Shown here piece by piece: positions 7,442-16,123 of a stretch of 64,000 nt of DNA. The notes below the pieces were generated by a model. It made no database searches, was not told the origin of the DNA, and was given only the letters and a program-made list of their open reading frames with translations. Source of the stretch: Kribbella sp. NBC_01245. Its GTDB lineage: Bacteria; Actinomycetota; Actinomycetes; Propionibacteriales; Kribbellaceae. The stretch's first letter is position 1; the number at the start of each line of letters is the position of its first letter. The DNA lies in NCBI RefSeq assembly GCF_036226525.1, contig NZ_CP108487.1, forward strand, positions 5,270,001 to 5,334,000. The letters run 5' to 3'. Made by a program: the position numbers and the translations under genes.

Positions 7442-8431
7442 ATGGCCGACATCAGCCGGTTCCGTTTTCTCAACCACTTGCGCGCCAACCCGACCACTCA
7501 CGTCCGGCATCACCGCAACGGCCGGCTCGTGCACGACGGACCGGGCCAGGCGTTCTGGTTCCGCCCGCTGAACTCGGCGCTGAGCGAGATCCCGATCGAC
7601 GACCGCGAGCAGCCGTTGCTGTTCCACGGCCGGACCGTCGACTTCCAGGACGTCGCCGTGCAGGCCACCGTGACGTACCGGGTGACCGACCCGGCGTTGG
7701 CCTCCCAAAGGATCGACTTCGGGATCGACCCCGATCACGGGCACTGGCGGTCCACTCCGCTCGAGCAACTCGGCGGCCTGATGACCGAACTGGCCCAGCA
7801 GGCGGCGGTCGACCTGCTCGCGCGCATGTCGCTCACGCAGGCGCTCTCCGAGGGCAGCGCCGCGCTGCGGCATCAGGTCGGCGAAGGACTACGCGAGGAC
7901 CAGCGCCTGACCGAGATGGGTATCGGCATCGTCGACGTCCGTGTGGTCGCCGTACGGGCCGAGAGCGACGTGGAGCGCGCGCTGCAGACGCCGACGCGGG
8001 AGATGGTCCAGCAGGCGGCCGACAAGGCGACGTACGAGCGGCGCGCGATGGCCGTCGAACGCGAGCGGGCCATCGCCGAGAACGAGCTGCAGAACCAGAT
8101 CGAGCTGGCCCGTCGCGAGGAGCAACTCGTCCTGCAGAAGGGGCAGAACGAGCGCCAGCGGGCCGTCGAGGCGGCTGCCGCGGGGCAGATCCAGACCGAG
8201 GCACAGGCCGGGCGGCAGCGGATGCTCAGTCAGGCCGAGGCGGATGCGAAGCGCGTTCTCGGTGCGGCTGAGGCCGAGGCGGAGAAGGCGCTGCTGGCGG
8301 CGTACCAGGATCTGGATCAGGCGACGATTCTGGCGCTCGCGATCAAGCAGGGCGCTCTGCCGGAGATCGGCACGCTGAACGTCACGCCGGATCTGCTCAC
8401 ACCGCTTCTGACCAGGCTGACGGCGCAATGA
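7442..8431 (+). CDS. SPFH/Band 7 domain protein
   Basis: A 329-residue protein with GGAGG six nt before the ATG. Residues about 30-190 form a stomatin/prohibitin-like SPFH domain (VDFQDVAVQATVTYRVTDP and GIGIVDVRVVAVR). Residues 190-290 form a long charged coiled coil rich in RAEAEA-type heptads, as in flotillins. There is no N-terminal membrane segment, unlike typical stomatins, so it may be a cytosolic or peripheral scaffold. It overlaps the NAD-kinase-like gene by 4 nt (ATGA). The pair lies under the NrtR-type operators, suggesting a role linked to NAD status. Confidence 0.87.
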   Translation: MADISRFRFLNHLRANPTTHVRHHRNGRLVHDGPGQAFWFRPLNSALSEIPIDDREQPLLFHGRTVDFQDVAVQATVTYRVTDPALASQRIDFGIDPDHGHWRSTPLEQLGGLMTELAQQAAVDLLARMSLTQALSEGSAALRHQVGEGLREDQRLTEMGIGIVDVRVVAVRAESDVERALQTPTREMVQQAADKATYERRAMAVERERAIAENELQNQIELARREEQLVLQKGQNERQRAVEAAAAGQIQTEAQAGRQRMLSQAEADAKRVLGAAEAEAEKALLAAYQDLDQATILALAIKQGALPEIGTLNVTPDLLTPLLTRLTAQ

Positions 8432-9300
8432 GCCTTCCACCGCGGGCCGTGGTGGTGCACCGGGCGACCGAGTTGACCGAGTTGATCGCCCGGCACGGCA
8501 CCCGCCAGCAGGCCGGGTTCTTCCTGGCCGGCCGGGGCCGATCCCTGGCCGAGCTGGACGAACGGCACACCAGCCAGCAGGCAGCCCTCGCGGCGGTCTC
8601 GGCGGCCATCCCGCTGGACTGGCGGCGAGCCGTCGCCGAGCGGTCGGACCTGGACCGGTTCGTCTTCGGCCCGGAGGACGTGGTGATCGCCGTCGGCCAG
8701 GACGGCCTGGTCGCGAATGTGGCCAAGTACCTCGACGGCCAACCCGTGCTCGGCGTCAATCCCGAGCCCGCGCGCAACCCCGGCGTCCTGGTACGACACG
8801 CGCCTTCCGACGTACCGAAGTTGCTCACGGCAACAACCTCGGTGGAAGCGCGGACGATGGTTGCCGCGAGCACCGATGATGGCCAGCGCCTGGTCGCCCT
8901 CAATGAGGTGTACGTCGGCCACCGGACCCACCAGTCGGCCCGCTACACGATCAGCGCTCCCCACACAGAGCGTCAGTCGTCCTCAGGCCTACTCGTCGGC
9001 ACCGGGACGGGCGCGACCGGGTGGTGCCGCTCGGCCTGGCAAGAGCGGCACAGCTCCTTACCGTTGCCGTCAGCAACGATGCCGACGTTGTGCTGGTTCG
9101 TCCGTGAGGCCTGGCCATCGCCCGCCACCGGTACGTCGTACACCGAAGGTCTGCTGACCGCGCCCGAGACACTCACGTTGAGCGCGGAGTCCGACCTGGT
9201 GGTCTTCGGCGACGGCATCGAGTCCGACACGCTGACCCTCACCTGGGGCCAGCGCCTGGACCTGACCGTCGCCGAAGTCCACCTCAACCTGATCGGCTGA
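8428..9300 (+). CDS. NAD-kinase-like protein
   Basis: A 290-residue protein with the layout of ATP-NAD kinases. VIAVGQDG at 86-93 corresponds to the GGDG phosphate loop but has Q in place of the second G. LNEV at 158-161 matches the conserved NE motif, and GTGTGATGW at 191-199 matches the glycine-rich NAD-binding loop. The overall similarity is clear, but the altered loop leaves activity uncertain; it may bind NAD or ADP-ribose without making NADP. It is coupled by ATGA to the SPFH gene and is convergent with the permease gene. Confidence 0.75.
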   Translation: MSLPPRAVVVHRATELTELIARHGTRQQAGFFLAGRGRSLAELDERHTSQQAALAAVSAAIPLDWRRAVAERSDLDRFVFGPEDVVIAVGQDGLVANVAKYLDGQPVLGVNPEPARNPGVLVRHAPSDVPKLLTATTSVEARTMVAASTDDGQRLVALNEVYVGHRTHQSARYTISAPHTERQSSSGLLVGTGTGATGWCRSAWQERHSSLPLPSATMPTLCWFVREAWPSPATGTSYTEGLLTAPETLTLSAESDLVVFGDGIESDTLTLTWGQRLDLTVAEVHLNLIG

Positions 9301-9302
9301 CG

Positions 9303-10784
9303 TCAGTGCATGTAGACGGGCTGGTTGTCGATCGCCTCCTGCTCACGGACGCGGGCGCGGCCGATGAGCACCTGGAGAACGAAGCCGAGGACCAGGGAAA
9401 CGAGAACGCCGAGGTTGGCGTAGGCCCAGTCGCCCTCACGTCCGCCGAGGCCGAGTCCGAGGAAGTAGCCCTGCCAGTCGAGCCAGCCGGCCATGGTGTT
9501 GGTGACCAGGCCCCAGCCGATCAGCGTGCACGCCAGCAGGATGAAGATCGGCGGCCACTGGATGTTGCCGTAGCGGCCGCGCGGGGTGAAGAGCTCCTCG
9601 TCGGCGTAGTCGTGCTTCCGGTTGAGCATGTCGGCCAGCATGATGCCGCACCAGCCCGCGATCGGGACACCCAGCGTGATCAGGAAGCCGGTGAACTGGC
9701 CGAGGAAGTTCGAGGTGATGAAGACGATCGCGATCGTGCCGAGCACCATGATGATGCCGTCGATCAGCGCTGCGATGTGACGCCGGACCCGGACACCGGC
9801 TGCGAGCAACGCGAGACCGGACGAGTAGATGTCGAGCACGGCCCCACCGACCAGGCCGAGGATGGCGACGGTCGCGAAGGGCAGCAGGAACCAGGTCGGT
9901 AGCGCCGCCGCGAGGGCGCCGATGGGGTCGGCGGCGATGGCTTCGCTGAGGTTGGGCGAGGACCCCGCCAGGAGCAGCCCGAAGCTGAACAGCACGAGCG
10001 GTGCACACGCGGCACCGAAAGTGGTCCAGCCGATGACGCCACGGTTCGACGTCTCGCGCGGTAGGTAGCGGGAGTAGTCGGCGGCCAGGTTGACCCAGCC
10101 GAGGCCGAAACCGGTCATCAGGAAGACCAGCGCGCCGATCACCTGCTGGGTCGAGCCGCTCGGCATCGCGGCGACGGTGTCCCAGTTGACCTGGTCGGCG
10201 ACGAGCAGGACGTACACGACGGTGAGCACACCGGTGATGATGGTGATCCCGGTCTGCAGCCACATGATCAAGTTGAAACCGATCACACCGGCCAGCACGA
10301 TCAGCGTGCCGACCACCGCGAGCGCGACCGCCTTGGTCAGCGTGCCGCCACCCCAGCCGAGCTCACGGAAAACCGTGGCCGTGGCGAGGGTCGCCGTGAC
10401 CGTCAGGAACGTCTCCCAGCCGACGGTGAGGATCCACGAGAGCGCGGCCGGGATCCGGTTACCCCGGACACCGAACGGCGCCCGGCTGAGCACCATCGTC
10501 GGCGCCGAGCCGCGCTTGCCGGCCAGCGCGATCAGGCCGCACAGAAAGAACGAGAAGGTGATGCCTGCCAGGCCGGCGAAAAAGGCCTGCCAGAACGAGA
10601 TACCGAAGCCGAGCGCGAAGGCGCCATAGCTCAGCCCCAGGATCGAGACGTTCGCCCCGAACCATGGCCAGAACAACTCTCTGGCCCGGCCCCGGCGATG
10701 GGACCCCTTGACTACATCGATACCTGTCGTCTCCACCGCGAAGACCCGACGATCAGTCCGGCTCGCATGGCGGGGATCGCTCAT
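9303..10784 (-). CDS. NCS1-family purine/cytosine permease
   Basis: A 493-residue protein with about 12 membrane helices. It has a charged N-terminus and the NCS1 pattern: ELFWPWFGANVSILGLSYGA in helix 1, the GKRGSAPTMVLSRAPFGVRGN loop between helices 2 and 3 (quoted as one 21-residue region at about 89-109), and NLAADYSRYLP near the middle. NCS1 carriers take up nucleobases, hydantoins or related vitamins with cations; substrate choice cannot be read here. The gene is single, divergent from the secreted peptidase gene and convergent with the NAD-kinase-like gene two bases away. Confidence 0.9.
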   Translation of the reverse strand: MSDPRHASRTDRRVFAVETTGIDVVKGSHRRGRARELFWPWFGANVSILGLSYGAFALGFGISFWQAFFAGLAGITFSFFLCGLIALAGKRGSAPTMVLSRAPFGVRGNRIPAALSWILTVGWETFLTVTATLATATVFRELGWGGGTLTKAVALAVVGTLIVLAGVIGFNLIMWLQTGITIITGVLTVVYVLLVADQVNWDTVAAMPSGSTQQVIGALVFLMTGFGLGWVNLAADYSRYLPRETSNRGVIGWTTFGAACAPLVLFSFGLLLAGSSPNLSEAIAADPIGALAAALPTWFLLPFATVAILGLVGGAVLDIYSSGLALLAAGVRVRRHIAALIDGIIMVLGTIAIVFITSNFLGQFTGFLITLGVPIAGWCGIMLADMLNRKHDYADEELFTPRGRYGNIQWPPIFILLACTLIGWGLVTNTMAGWLDWQGYFLGLGLGGREGDWAYANLGVLVSLVLGFVLQVLIGRARVREQEAIDNQPVYMH

Positions 10785-11043
10785 GGCGGATCTCCTCTGG
10801 CTGGTTACCGCGGGACCTTATGGAAATGAGTCGAAAGGAAGCTAGTGGCGATCGAACCGAACGGTCAAGGACGGCGCGAGTCCGAAGTATTTCCCGTGAC
10901 CTAGACGCAAAGTGATCAGCCCGGTGGAATCCGTGCGCACAACGCTGTCATTTCCGGTTAAAGTGCGGGCCATTCACCCGCTCGCGGCCCTATCGAGGGA
11001 GGGCCGGGGTGCTCCACCTACCGCCAAAGGGGAGTAATTTCGC

Positions 11044-13023
11044 ATGCGCACGTCTCGACATCAGGCGCGAACCGCCTTCCGGAGCTCGGTGGCGCTGGTC
11101 GCCACCGCGGCCCTCGTCCCGCTGGCCTCGCTGACCGCGATCGCCGGCCCGACCTCCGCACCCGCATCCACCACGTCGGCAACCGCCGCCAAGCCCTTCG
11201 TCCAGGGCACGCAGACGGTTGCGGCGTACGACTACGACAACGCGATCCGGGAACGGGTGCAGGTCGAAGTGCCCAACACGGACGCCGACGACAACGGCGT
11301 CACCGACCGGGTCACCGTCGACATCATCCGCCCGGGTGAAGCGGCGCAGGCCGGGATCGACGTACCCGTCATCATCCAGGCCTCGCCGTACTACGCGCGC
11401 GACCCGAAGACCTACTTCGACGCCGACGGCACCAGGCAGGTCTTCGGCACCTGGCTGGACAACTACTTCGTGCCGCGCGGTTATGCCGTCGCCTTCGTCG
11501 ATATGCCGGGTACGTTCCGGTCGACCGGCTGCAGCGATGTCGGCGCCGACTACGAGGTGCTCGGTACGAAGGCCGTGGTCGACTGGCTGAACAACCGTGG
11601 CACGGCGTACACGCCCGCTGGAGCGAAGAGCAGGCCCGACTGGTCCACCGGTAAGACCGGCATGATCGGCGTCTCCTGGAACGGCACCATCGCGAACTCC
11701 GTCGCCAGCACCGGCGTACGGGGTCTGGAGACCATCGTGCCGATCGCGGCGATCTCCAGCTGGTACGACTACACCCGCGGCCACGGGGTGCCCTTCTACG
11801 ACGAGTACATGGGCTTCCTGCACGACTACGTCAGCAACGACGCCAGTCCGCGATGCGTCGAGATGACCGACGAGATCGAGCAGAACTCCGACACCCGCAC
11901 CGGCTCGTACAGCAAGTGGTGGGACCCGCGGAACTACAACCTCGACGCCGACAACGTCCGGGCCAGCGTGTACGTCGTGCACGGGCTCGGCGACGAGAAC
12001 GTGAAGACCCGGCACTTCGGCGAGTGGTGGGACGAGCTCGCGCGGAACGGCGTACCGCGGAAGATCTTCCTGCACCAGGGCGTGCACCTGGACGGGTTCA
12101 GCTTCCGGGACGAGTGGGTGAAGCGTCTGCACCCGTGGTTCGATTACTGGCTGCAGGGCCTCCAGAACAACGTGATGAAGACCCCGCAGGCGACGATCCA
12201 GCGCGAGGACGGCACGTTCGTCGAGGAATCGCGCTGGCCGGCCGTCGGCGTCAAGCAGACCAAGCTCAACCTGAGCAAGGCAGCGGGCGCTACGTCCGGT
12301 GGCCTCTCGATCGGTACGGGCAGCTCGACGCCGGTCAGCTTCACCGGTACCGACAAGGAGTCGACCGACGCCGCCGTACTCGATCCCACCACGGTCAAGC
12401 CCGAGCGGGCGGTCTTCCTCAGCAACGAGCTGAGCAAGGGCGTACGCGTCTCTGGCACCGCCAAGGTGACAGTGCGGGTCAAGGTCAACAAGGTCGCGTC
12501 AGGGATCAAGGCGCGACTTGTCGACTACGGGACGGCCTCGCGCTACTTGAACGTCAGCAACGTTCCGAACACCCGTGTGTGCTGGGGAGACGGCAACGAG
12601 GCTGACACCGGTTGCTACGCCGAGACCCAGATCAACAAGGCCACCTCGGACGTATCGGTCGTCGTACGGACTCTGGCGGACATCGGCCACTACAGGACGC
12701 TGAACCGCAAGGAGTCGCTGCAGGCCGGCAAGTGGTACGAGCTGACCTTCGAGCTCAACGCCGACGACGTGGTCTTCGCCGCCGGTCACCGCCTCGGCCT
12801 GGTGCTGACGGTAGAGCCCGACAACCCCTCAGTGCCGTTCACTGGCGCCACTGTGACGCTGGACCCGTCCCAGTCGTCACTGACGCTGCCGCTGACCGGT
12901 GCGACCGACAGCCTGGCCAAGACCGGCCCGGCCGAGCGAGTGGCCGCTAGCGACCTCGCGCAGCCCGAGCCGGAGAAGGACCCGGCCGAGCTGATGCGTC
13001 AGTTCGTTGAGGCATCCCGCTAA
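11044..13023 (+). CDS. Secreted X-Pro dipeptidyl-peptidase-like hydrolase (CocE/NonD)
   Basis: A 659-residue protein with a Sec signal peptide (hydrophobic about 16-35). The alpha/beta hydrolase domain carries GVSWNG (S211), GLGDEN (D317) and HQGVHLDG (H348) as the catalytic triad. A C-terminal beta-rich jelly-roll (about 400-620) is typical of the CocE/X-Pro peptidase superfamily. It likely cleaves X-Pro dipeptides from exported peptides or hydrolyses esters. AGGGGAG lies about 7-13 nt before the ATG. A 10-bp perfect hairpin follows the stop. Confidence 0.9.
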   Translation: MRTSRHQARTAFRSSVALVATAALVPLASLTAIAGPTSAPASTTSATAAKPFVQGTQTVAAYDYDNAIRERVQVEVPNTDADDNGVTDRVTVDIIRPGEAAQAGIDVPVIIQASPYYARDPKTYFDADGTRQVFGTWLDNYFVPRGYAVAFVDMPGTFRSTGCSDVGADYEVLGTKAVVDWLNNRGTAYTPAGAKSRPDWSTGKTGMIGVSWNGTIANSVASTGVRGLETIVPIAAISSWYDYTRGHGVPFYDEYMGFLHDYVSNDASPRCVEMTDEIEQNSDTRTGSYSKWWDPRNYNLDADNVRASVYVVHGLGDENVKTRHFGEWWDELARNGVPRKIFLHQGVHLDGFSFRDEWVKRLHPWFDYWLQGLQNNVMKTPQATIQREDGTFVEESRWPAVGVKQTKLNLSKAAGATSGGLSIGTGSSTPVSFTGTDKESTDAAVLDPTTVKPERAVFLSNELSKGVRVSGTAKVTVRVKVNKVASGIKARLVDYGTASRYLNVSNVPNTRVCWGDGNEADTGCYAETQINKATSDVSVVVRTLADIGHYRTLNRKESLQAGKWYELTFELNADDVVFAAGHRLGLVLTVEPDNPSVPFTGATVTLDPSQSSLTLPLTGATDSLAKTGPAERVAASDLAQPEPEKDPAELMRQFVEASR

Positions 13024-13039
13024 CCGATGGTGAAAATCA

Positions 13040-13070
13040 CGAGGCCCCGAGCAGTGTGCCCGGGGCCTCG
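13040..13070. terminator. Bidirectional hairpin terminator
   Basis: CGAGGCCCCG (13040-13049) and its exact complement (13061-13070) enclose an 11-nt loop. The hairpin lies between the convergent X-Pro peptidase-like and trypsin genes and can serve both. Confidence 0.85.
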
Positions 13071-13107
13071 TGCCGTCGCGATGGGTGACGACGAGCTCTC
13101 GTGTCTC

Positions 13108-14292
13108 TTAGAGCGTCAGACTCCAGCTGTCGATGAAGCCGATGTCCTGGGCGTAGACGTCCTTGACCTGGAGCTTCCAAGCGCCGTTCTTGACCTCACT
13201 GGAGGCGTTGACGGTGTACGTGGTGATGACGTTGTCGGCGCCGTCACTCGAACTCGAGTTCTTCAACCGGTACGCCGAACCGTCCGGCGCGATCAGGTCG
13301 ATCACCAGGTCACCGCGGTAGGTGTGCTTGATGTCGACGGCGACCCGGCTGGCGGTCGAGGCGTTCCCCGTGCAAGCCGACGCGGTGACGGTGCTGCTGA
13401 CGGCCGCACCCGGCGAGTCGGCGATGTTCACGTTGTTGGCGTTGGTGAACGGACCACATGTCGGGCCGGGACCAGTGCCGCCCCCCAGACTGTCGGCGGC
13501 GGACTTGATCGCCGTCGCGAAAGTACTGACCTGGGTATAGACGCCCGGCGCGCTCGGCCGGGCACAACCCTCGCCGTGGCTGACCACGCCGACCTGGATC
13601 CAGGCGTTGTTCGCGTCCCGGCGGAACATCGGGCCGCCGGAGTCACCCTGGCAGGTGTCGACGCCGCCGGTGTCCATCTTCCCGGCGCACAACTCGGCCG
13701 CGAAGATCAGGTCCGAGTAGTACGAACTGGCGTCGCGACAGGTGACGTCATCGACGTACGGCACCTGTGCCTTGAGCAGGTAGCGCTGCTGCGCACCGCC
13801 CTCGGTCGCGGCACCCCAGCCGGCCACCGTGAAGAGACCGGTGTCGTACGCCGTGGTGGTAGTGATCGGCAGCGTGGCGACACCCGTGATCGGGCTGGAC
13901 AGCCGGATCAGGGCCCAGTCGCCACCAGTGCTGGTGCCGTACGTCGCCGACCGGTGCACGTAGTTCGACGTGCGCTTGATGGCCGTGGTGTCCTGCAGGT
14001 CGACCACGCCGACGGTGGCGGTGATCGAGCTGTTGTTTCCGGTGGAACCCACACAGTGCGCGGCGGTCAGCACCAGCTGATTGGTGAGCATCGAGCCACC
14101 GCATCCCATGGACAGCCTCACCATCCACGGAAATTCGCCTTGCGCTGCGCGGGTTCCACCCACCACCCGCGGGCCCGGATCATCTTGGGCGGAAGAATTG
14201 TTCTGGGCACTGGCCGTATGGGCCGGCACGACGACCAGGGCGGCGGTCATCATCACGGTGCCGGCGGCCTTGAGCAGTTGGAGACATCGCAT
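13108..14292 (-). CDS. Secreted trypsin-like protease with P-domain
   Basis: A 394-residue protein with a signal peptide (cleavage likely after ASA, residue 29) and a short propeptide ending before VVGG (43-46). The catalytic triad is H79 (TAAHC), D125 (GDWALIRL) and S218 (GDSGGP). A proprotein-convertase P-domain occupies about 295-394 (NIADSPGAAVSS, then VDIKHTYRGDLVIDLIAPDG), a module that stabilises or targets secreted proteases. It is divergent from a TrmB/LuxR-type regulator across a 422-nt gap. Confidence 0.93.
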   Translation of the reverse strand: MRCLQLLKAAGTVMMTAALVVVPAHTASAQNNSSAQDDPGPRVVGGTRAAQGEFPWMVRLSMGCGGSMLTNQLVLTAAHCVGSTGNNSSITATVGVVDLQDTTAIKRTSNYVHRSATYGTSTGGDWALIRLSSPITGVATLPITTTTAYDTGLFTVAGWGAATEGGAQQRYLLKAQVPYVDDVTCRDASSYYSDLIFAAELCAGKMDTGGVDTCQGDSGGPMFRRDANNAWIQVGVVSHGEGCARPSAPGVYTQVSTFATAIKSAADSLGGGTGPGPTCGPFTNANNVNIADSPGAAVSSTVTASACTGNASTASRVAVDIKHTYRGDLVIDLIAPDGSAYRLKNSSSSDGADNVITTYTVNASSEVKNGAWKLQVKDVYAQDIGFIDSWSLTL

Positions 14293-14477
14293 TGGGACTC
14301 CTCCTCTACGACCTCACGAGTGAGATGCACAGTTTGTACACCCGTACACACACTCGGTGATGGCACGGAAGTGCGGCGGCACGGATTTGCCGGGATGATG
14401 AGGCAACCGAAACGCCGCTTGCTGACGAGGAAGACAATGGGAGCGGCCAAAGTAGACGAAAAGGCCGGAAATTGGAT

Positions 14478-14520
14478 CAGCACCCCGGCGCCGCTCAGGT
14501 GGTCCGGCGCCGGGGTGCTG
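14478..14520. repeat. Perfect 16-bp GC hairpin in a divergent promoter gap
   Basis: CAGCACCCCGGCGCCG (14478-14493) is matched exactly by 14505-14520, with an 11-nt loop. The 422-nt gap 14293-14714 has no convincing gene; this hairpin is its main feature. It lies between divergent genes and has no T run, so a terminator for an unannotated short transcript or a regulatory structure are both possible. Confidence 0.75.
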
Positions 14521-14714
14521 GACCACAATCATCGCGCGATACTGCGCAGAAATGGTGGCCCGATGGTGACACGGCACAAGAATGCTGACGCGGCAGCAAA
14601 TGTCGCTCAGTGCGTCCGCCGGGATACGGACAGTGCTGGCCTGGTTTTTGGCTACGTTCTACCCTCTACTGTCGGTGGCAGGCAGTGACCACGCTCGGGA
14701 AGGAGGGGAGAAAT

Positions 14715-15707
14715 ATGCGCTCATCCGACACGGAGCGTACACAGCATTTACGGATCCTGGGCCTCGGTGGCGACGAGATCGCGGTCTACCAGCATCTCCT
14801 GCGCGCGGGACCGGCTTCGGTCAGCGATCTCGAGGATGCGACCGCGGGTCTGACGGGCACGCTGAGTGACGCTCTCGGGGGGCTGGTTCAGGCCGGACTG
14901 GCCCGTCGTTCGGGCTCGGACCACACCCGCTATCTGCCGGTTCCACCCGATGCCGGGCTGGAGGCGCTGACCCTGCGCCGCGAGTCCGAGCTGAAGCAGG
15001 CCCGGATCGAGGTGCTGAACGCGTACGACGAATTCCGCCGTACCGTGCACAACGAGTCGACCGCCCACCTGATCGAGGTGGTCACCGGTACGGCGATCGT
15101 CGAGCGCATCCACCAGATCAAGGGCAGCGCCCAGCGCGAGATCCTCGCCATCGACAGCCCGCCGTACTACCTGGGCGCCGGGCCGAACGCGACCGAGATC
15201 GAGCAGCTCAACCGGGGCGTGGCCTATCGAGTGGTCTACTCGCCGGAATCGGTCGAGGTGCCGGGCTATCTCACCGAGAACATCCTGCCCTGCGTGGAAG
15301 CCGGCGAGCAGGCGCGCGTGCTGCCCGACGTACCGGCGAAGCTGACCATCATCGACGGCTCGATCGCGTTCGTATCGATGTCGGTGCGCGACACCGATGT
15401 GAACCGGTCCCTGCTGATCATCCGGCCGAGCAGTCTGCTCACCGCGTTGATCGGCATGTTCGAGCTGTGCTGGCGAAACGCCCTGCCACTGCACGCGTCC
15501 GCCGGCGCCGAGGACGACCGTCTCGAACCGATCGAACGACGCCTGCTGTCCCTGCTTGCGACGGGGGCCGCCGACGACACCATCGCCCGCACCCTCGGCA
15601 TCAGCCGGCGAACCTTTTTCCGTTACCTGGAACGCCTCATGAACCGAACCGGCGCCAGCACCCGCTTCCAACTCGCCCTCCACGCGGCCCGCGAAAACTG
15701 GCTCTAG
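14715..15707 (+). CDS. TrmB-like/LuxR-type two-domain transcriptional regulator
   Basis: A 330-residue protein starting at ATG 14715 with AGGAGG upstream. Residues about 10-70 resemble a TrmB-type winged helix (LGLGGDEIAVYQHLL, LEDATAG, LVQAGLARR). The middle (110-250) resembles a sugar-sensing or phospholipase-D-like effector region. The C-terminus (about 260-330) is a LuxR-type HTH (IERRLLSLLATGAADDTIA, GISRRTFFRYLERLM). It is divergent from the secreted trypsin gene and is a likely regulator of it. A protein of the same architecture sits at 56503-57432 beside another secreted protease. Confidence 0.85.
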   Translation: MRSSDTERTQHLRILGLGGDEIAVYQHLLRAGPASVSDLEDATAGLTGTLSDALGGLVQAGLARRSGSDHTRYLPVPPDAGLEALTLRRESELKQARIEVLNAYDEFRRTVHNESTAHLIEVVTGTAIVERIHQIKGSAQREILAIDSPPYYLGAGPNATEIEQLNRGVAYRVVYSPESVEVPGYLTENILPCVEAGEQARVLPDVPAKLTIIDGSIAFVSMSVRDTDVNRSLLIIRPSSLLTALIGMFELCWRNALPLHASAGAEDDRLEPIERRLLSLLATGAADDTIARTLGISRRTFFRYLERLMNRTGASTRFQLALHAARENWL

Positions 15708-15713
15708 ACCACC

Positions 15714-15807
15714 TCTGCATTCATCGGTCCCAAATTGCCCTCTCCTGTTCGCTGACCTGCTCAGGTCCGCTGGGCTGAGAGGGCGATTCGGGACCGATGA
15801 ATGCAGA
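15714..15807. repeat. Long-arm palindrome, family A copy 2
   Basis: Arms of 31 nt (15714-15744 and 15777-15807) match with two mismatches around a 32-nt centre. The arm reads TCTGCATTCATCGGTCCC then AAATTGCCCTCTC. The centre contains CAGGTCCGCTG and is homologous, in reverse orientation, to the centre of the copy at 46582-46685. It begins six nt after the upstream regulator's stop and abuts a gene remnant. Confidence 0.9.
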
Positions 15808-15840
15808 CGAAGTGGTGAGGGAGGCCGCCACTCAGGCAGA

Positions 15841-16107
15841 CCCGCAGGCATCACCCTCGTAGACGGCCTACGCAAAACCGTAGAACAAGGCGCAGCCACG
15901 ACCATCTTGGCCGCCGTCTCAGACCACCTGGACGGCGTCAGCGGTCACTACTTCGCCGACAACGCCGAGGCAATCCCAGTCACCCAACTCCCGTCCATGA
16001 CCCCCGTCGGCCCCGCCTTCATGAACGCCGTCGCCCCCTACGCCCTCAACGAGGCCTCCGCCGACCACCTATGGGAGGAGTCCCTCCGACTCACCCACAC
16101 CAGCTAG
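15841..16107 (+). pseudogene. C-terminal remnant of a short-chain dehydrogenase
   Basis: An open stretch of about 88 residues reads GITLVDGLRKTVEQGAATT, LDGVSGHYFADNAEA and VAPYALNEASADHLW. These match the last quarter of actinobacterial short-chain dehydrogenases (normally about 300 residues). No NAD-binding Rossmann part or catalytic YxxxK is present, and there is no ribosome binding site. The truncation point lies next to palindrome copy 2, so loss of the 5' part may be linked to that element. A short translated product from TTG 15907 is unlikely to be functional. Confidence 0.75.
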
Positions 16108-16123
16108 GCGACGCTCCGAGGTG

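Noticed and set aside
13027..14688. A 553-codon plus-strand reading frame
   Set aside because: It is antisense to the trypsin gene, lacks any family-like sequence and has the Arg/Gly/Val-rich composition of a shadow frame.
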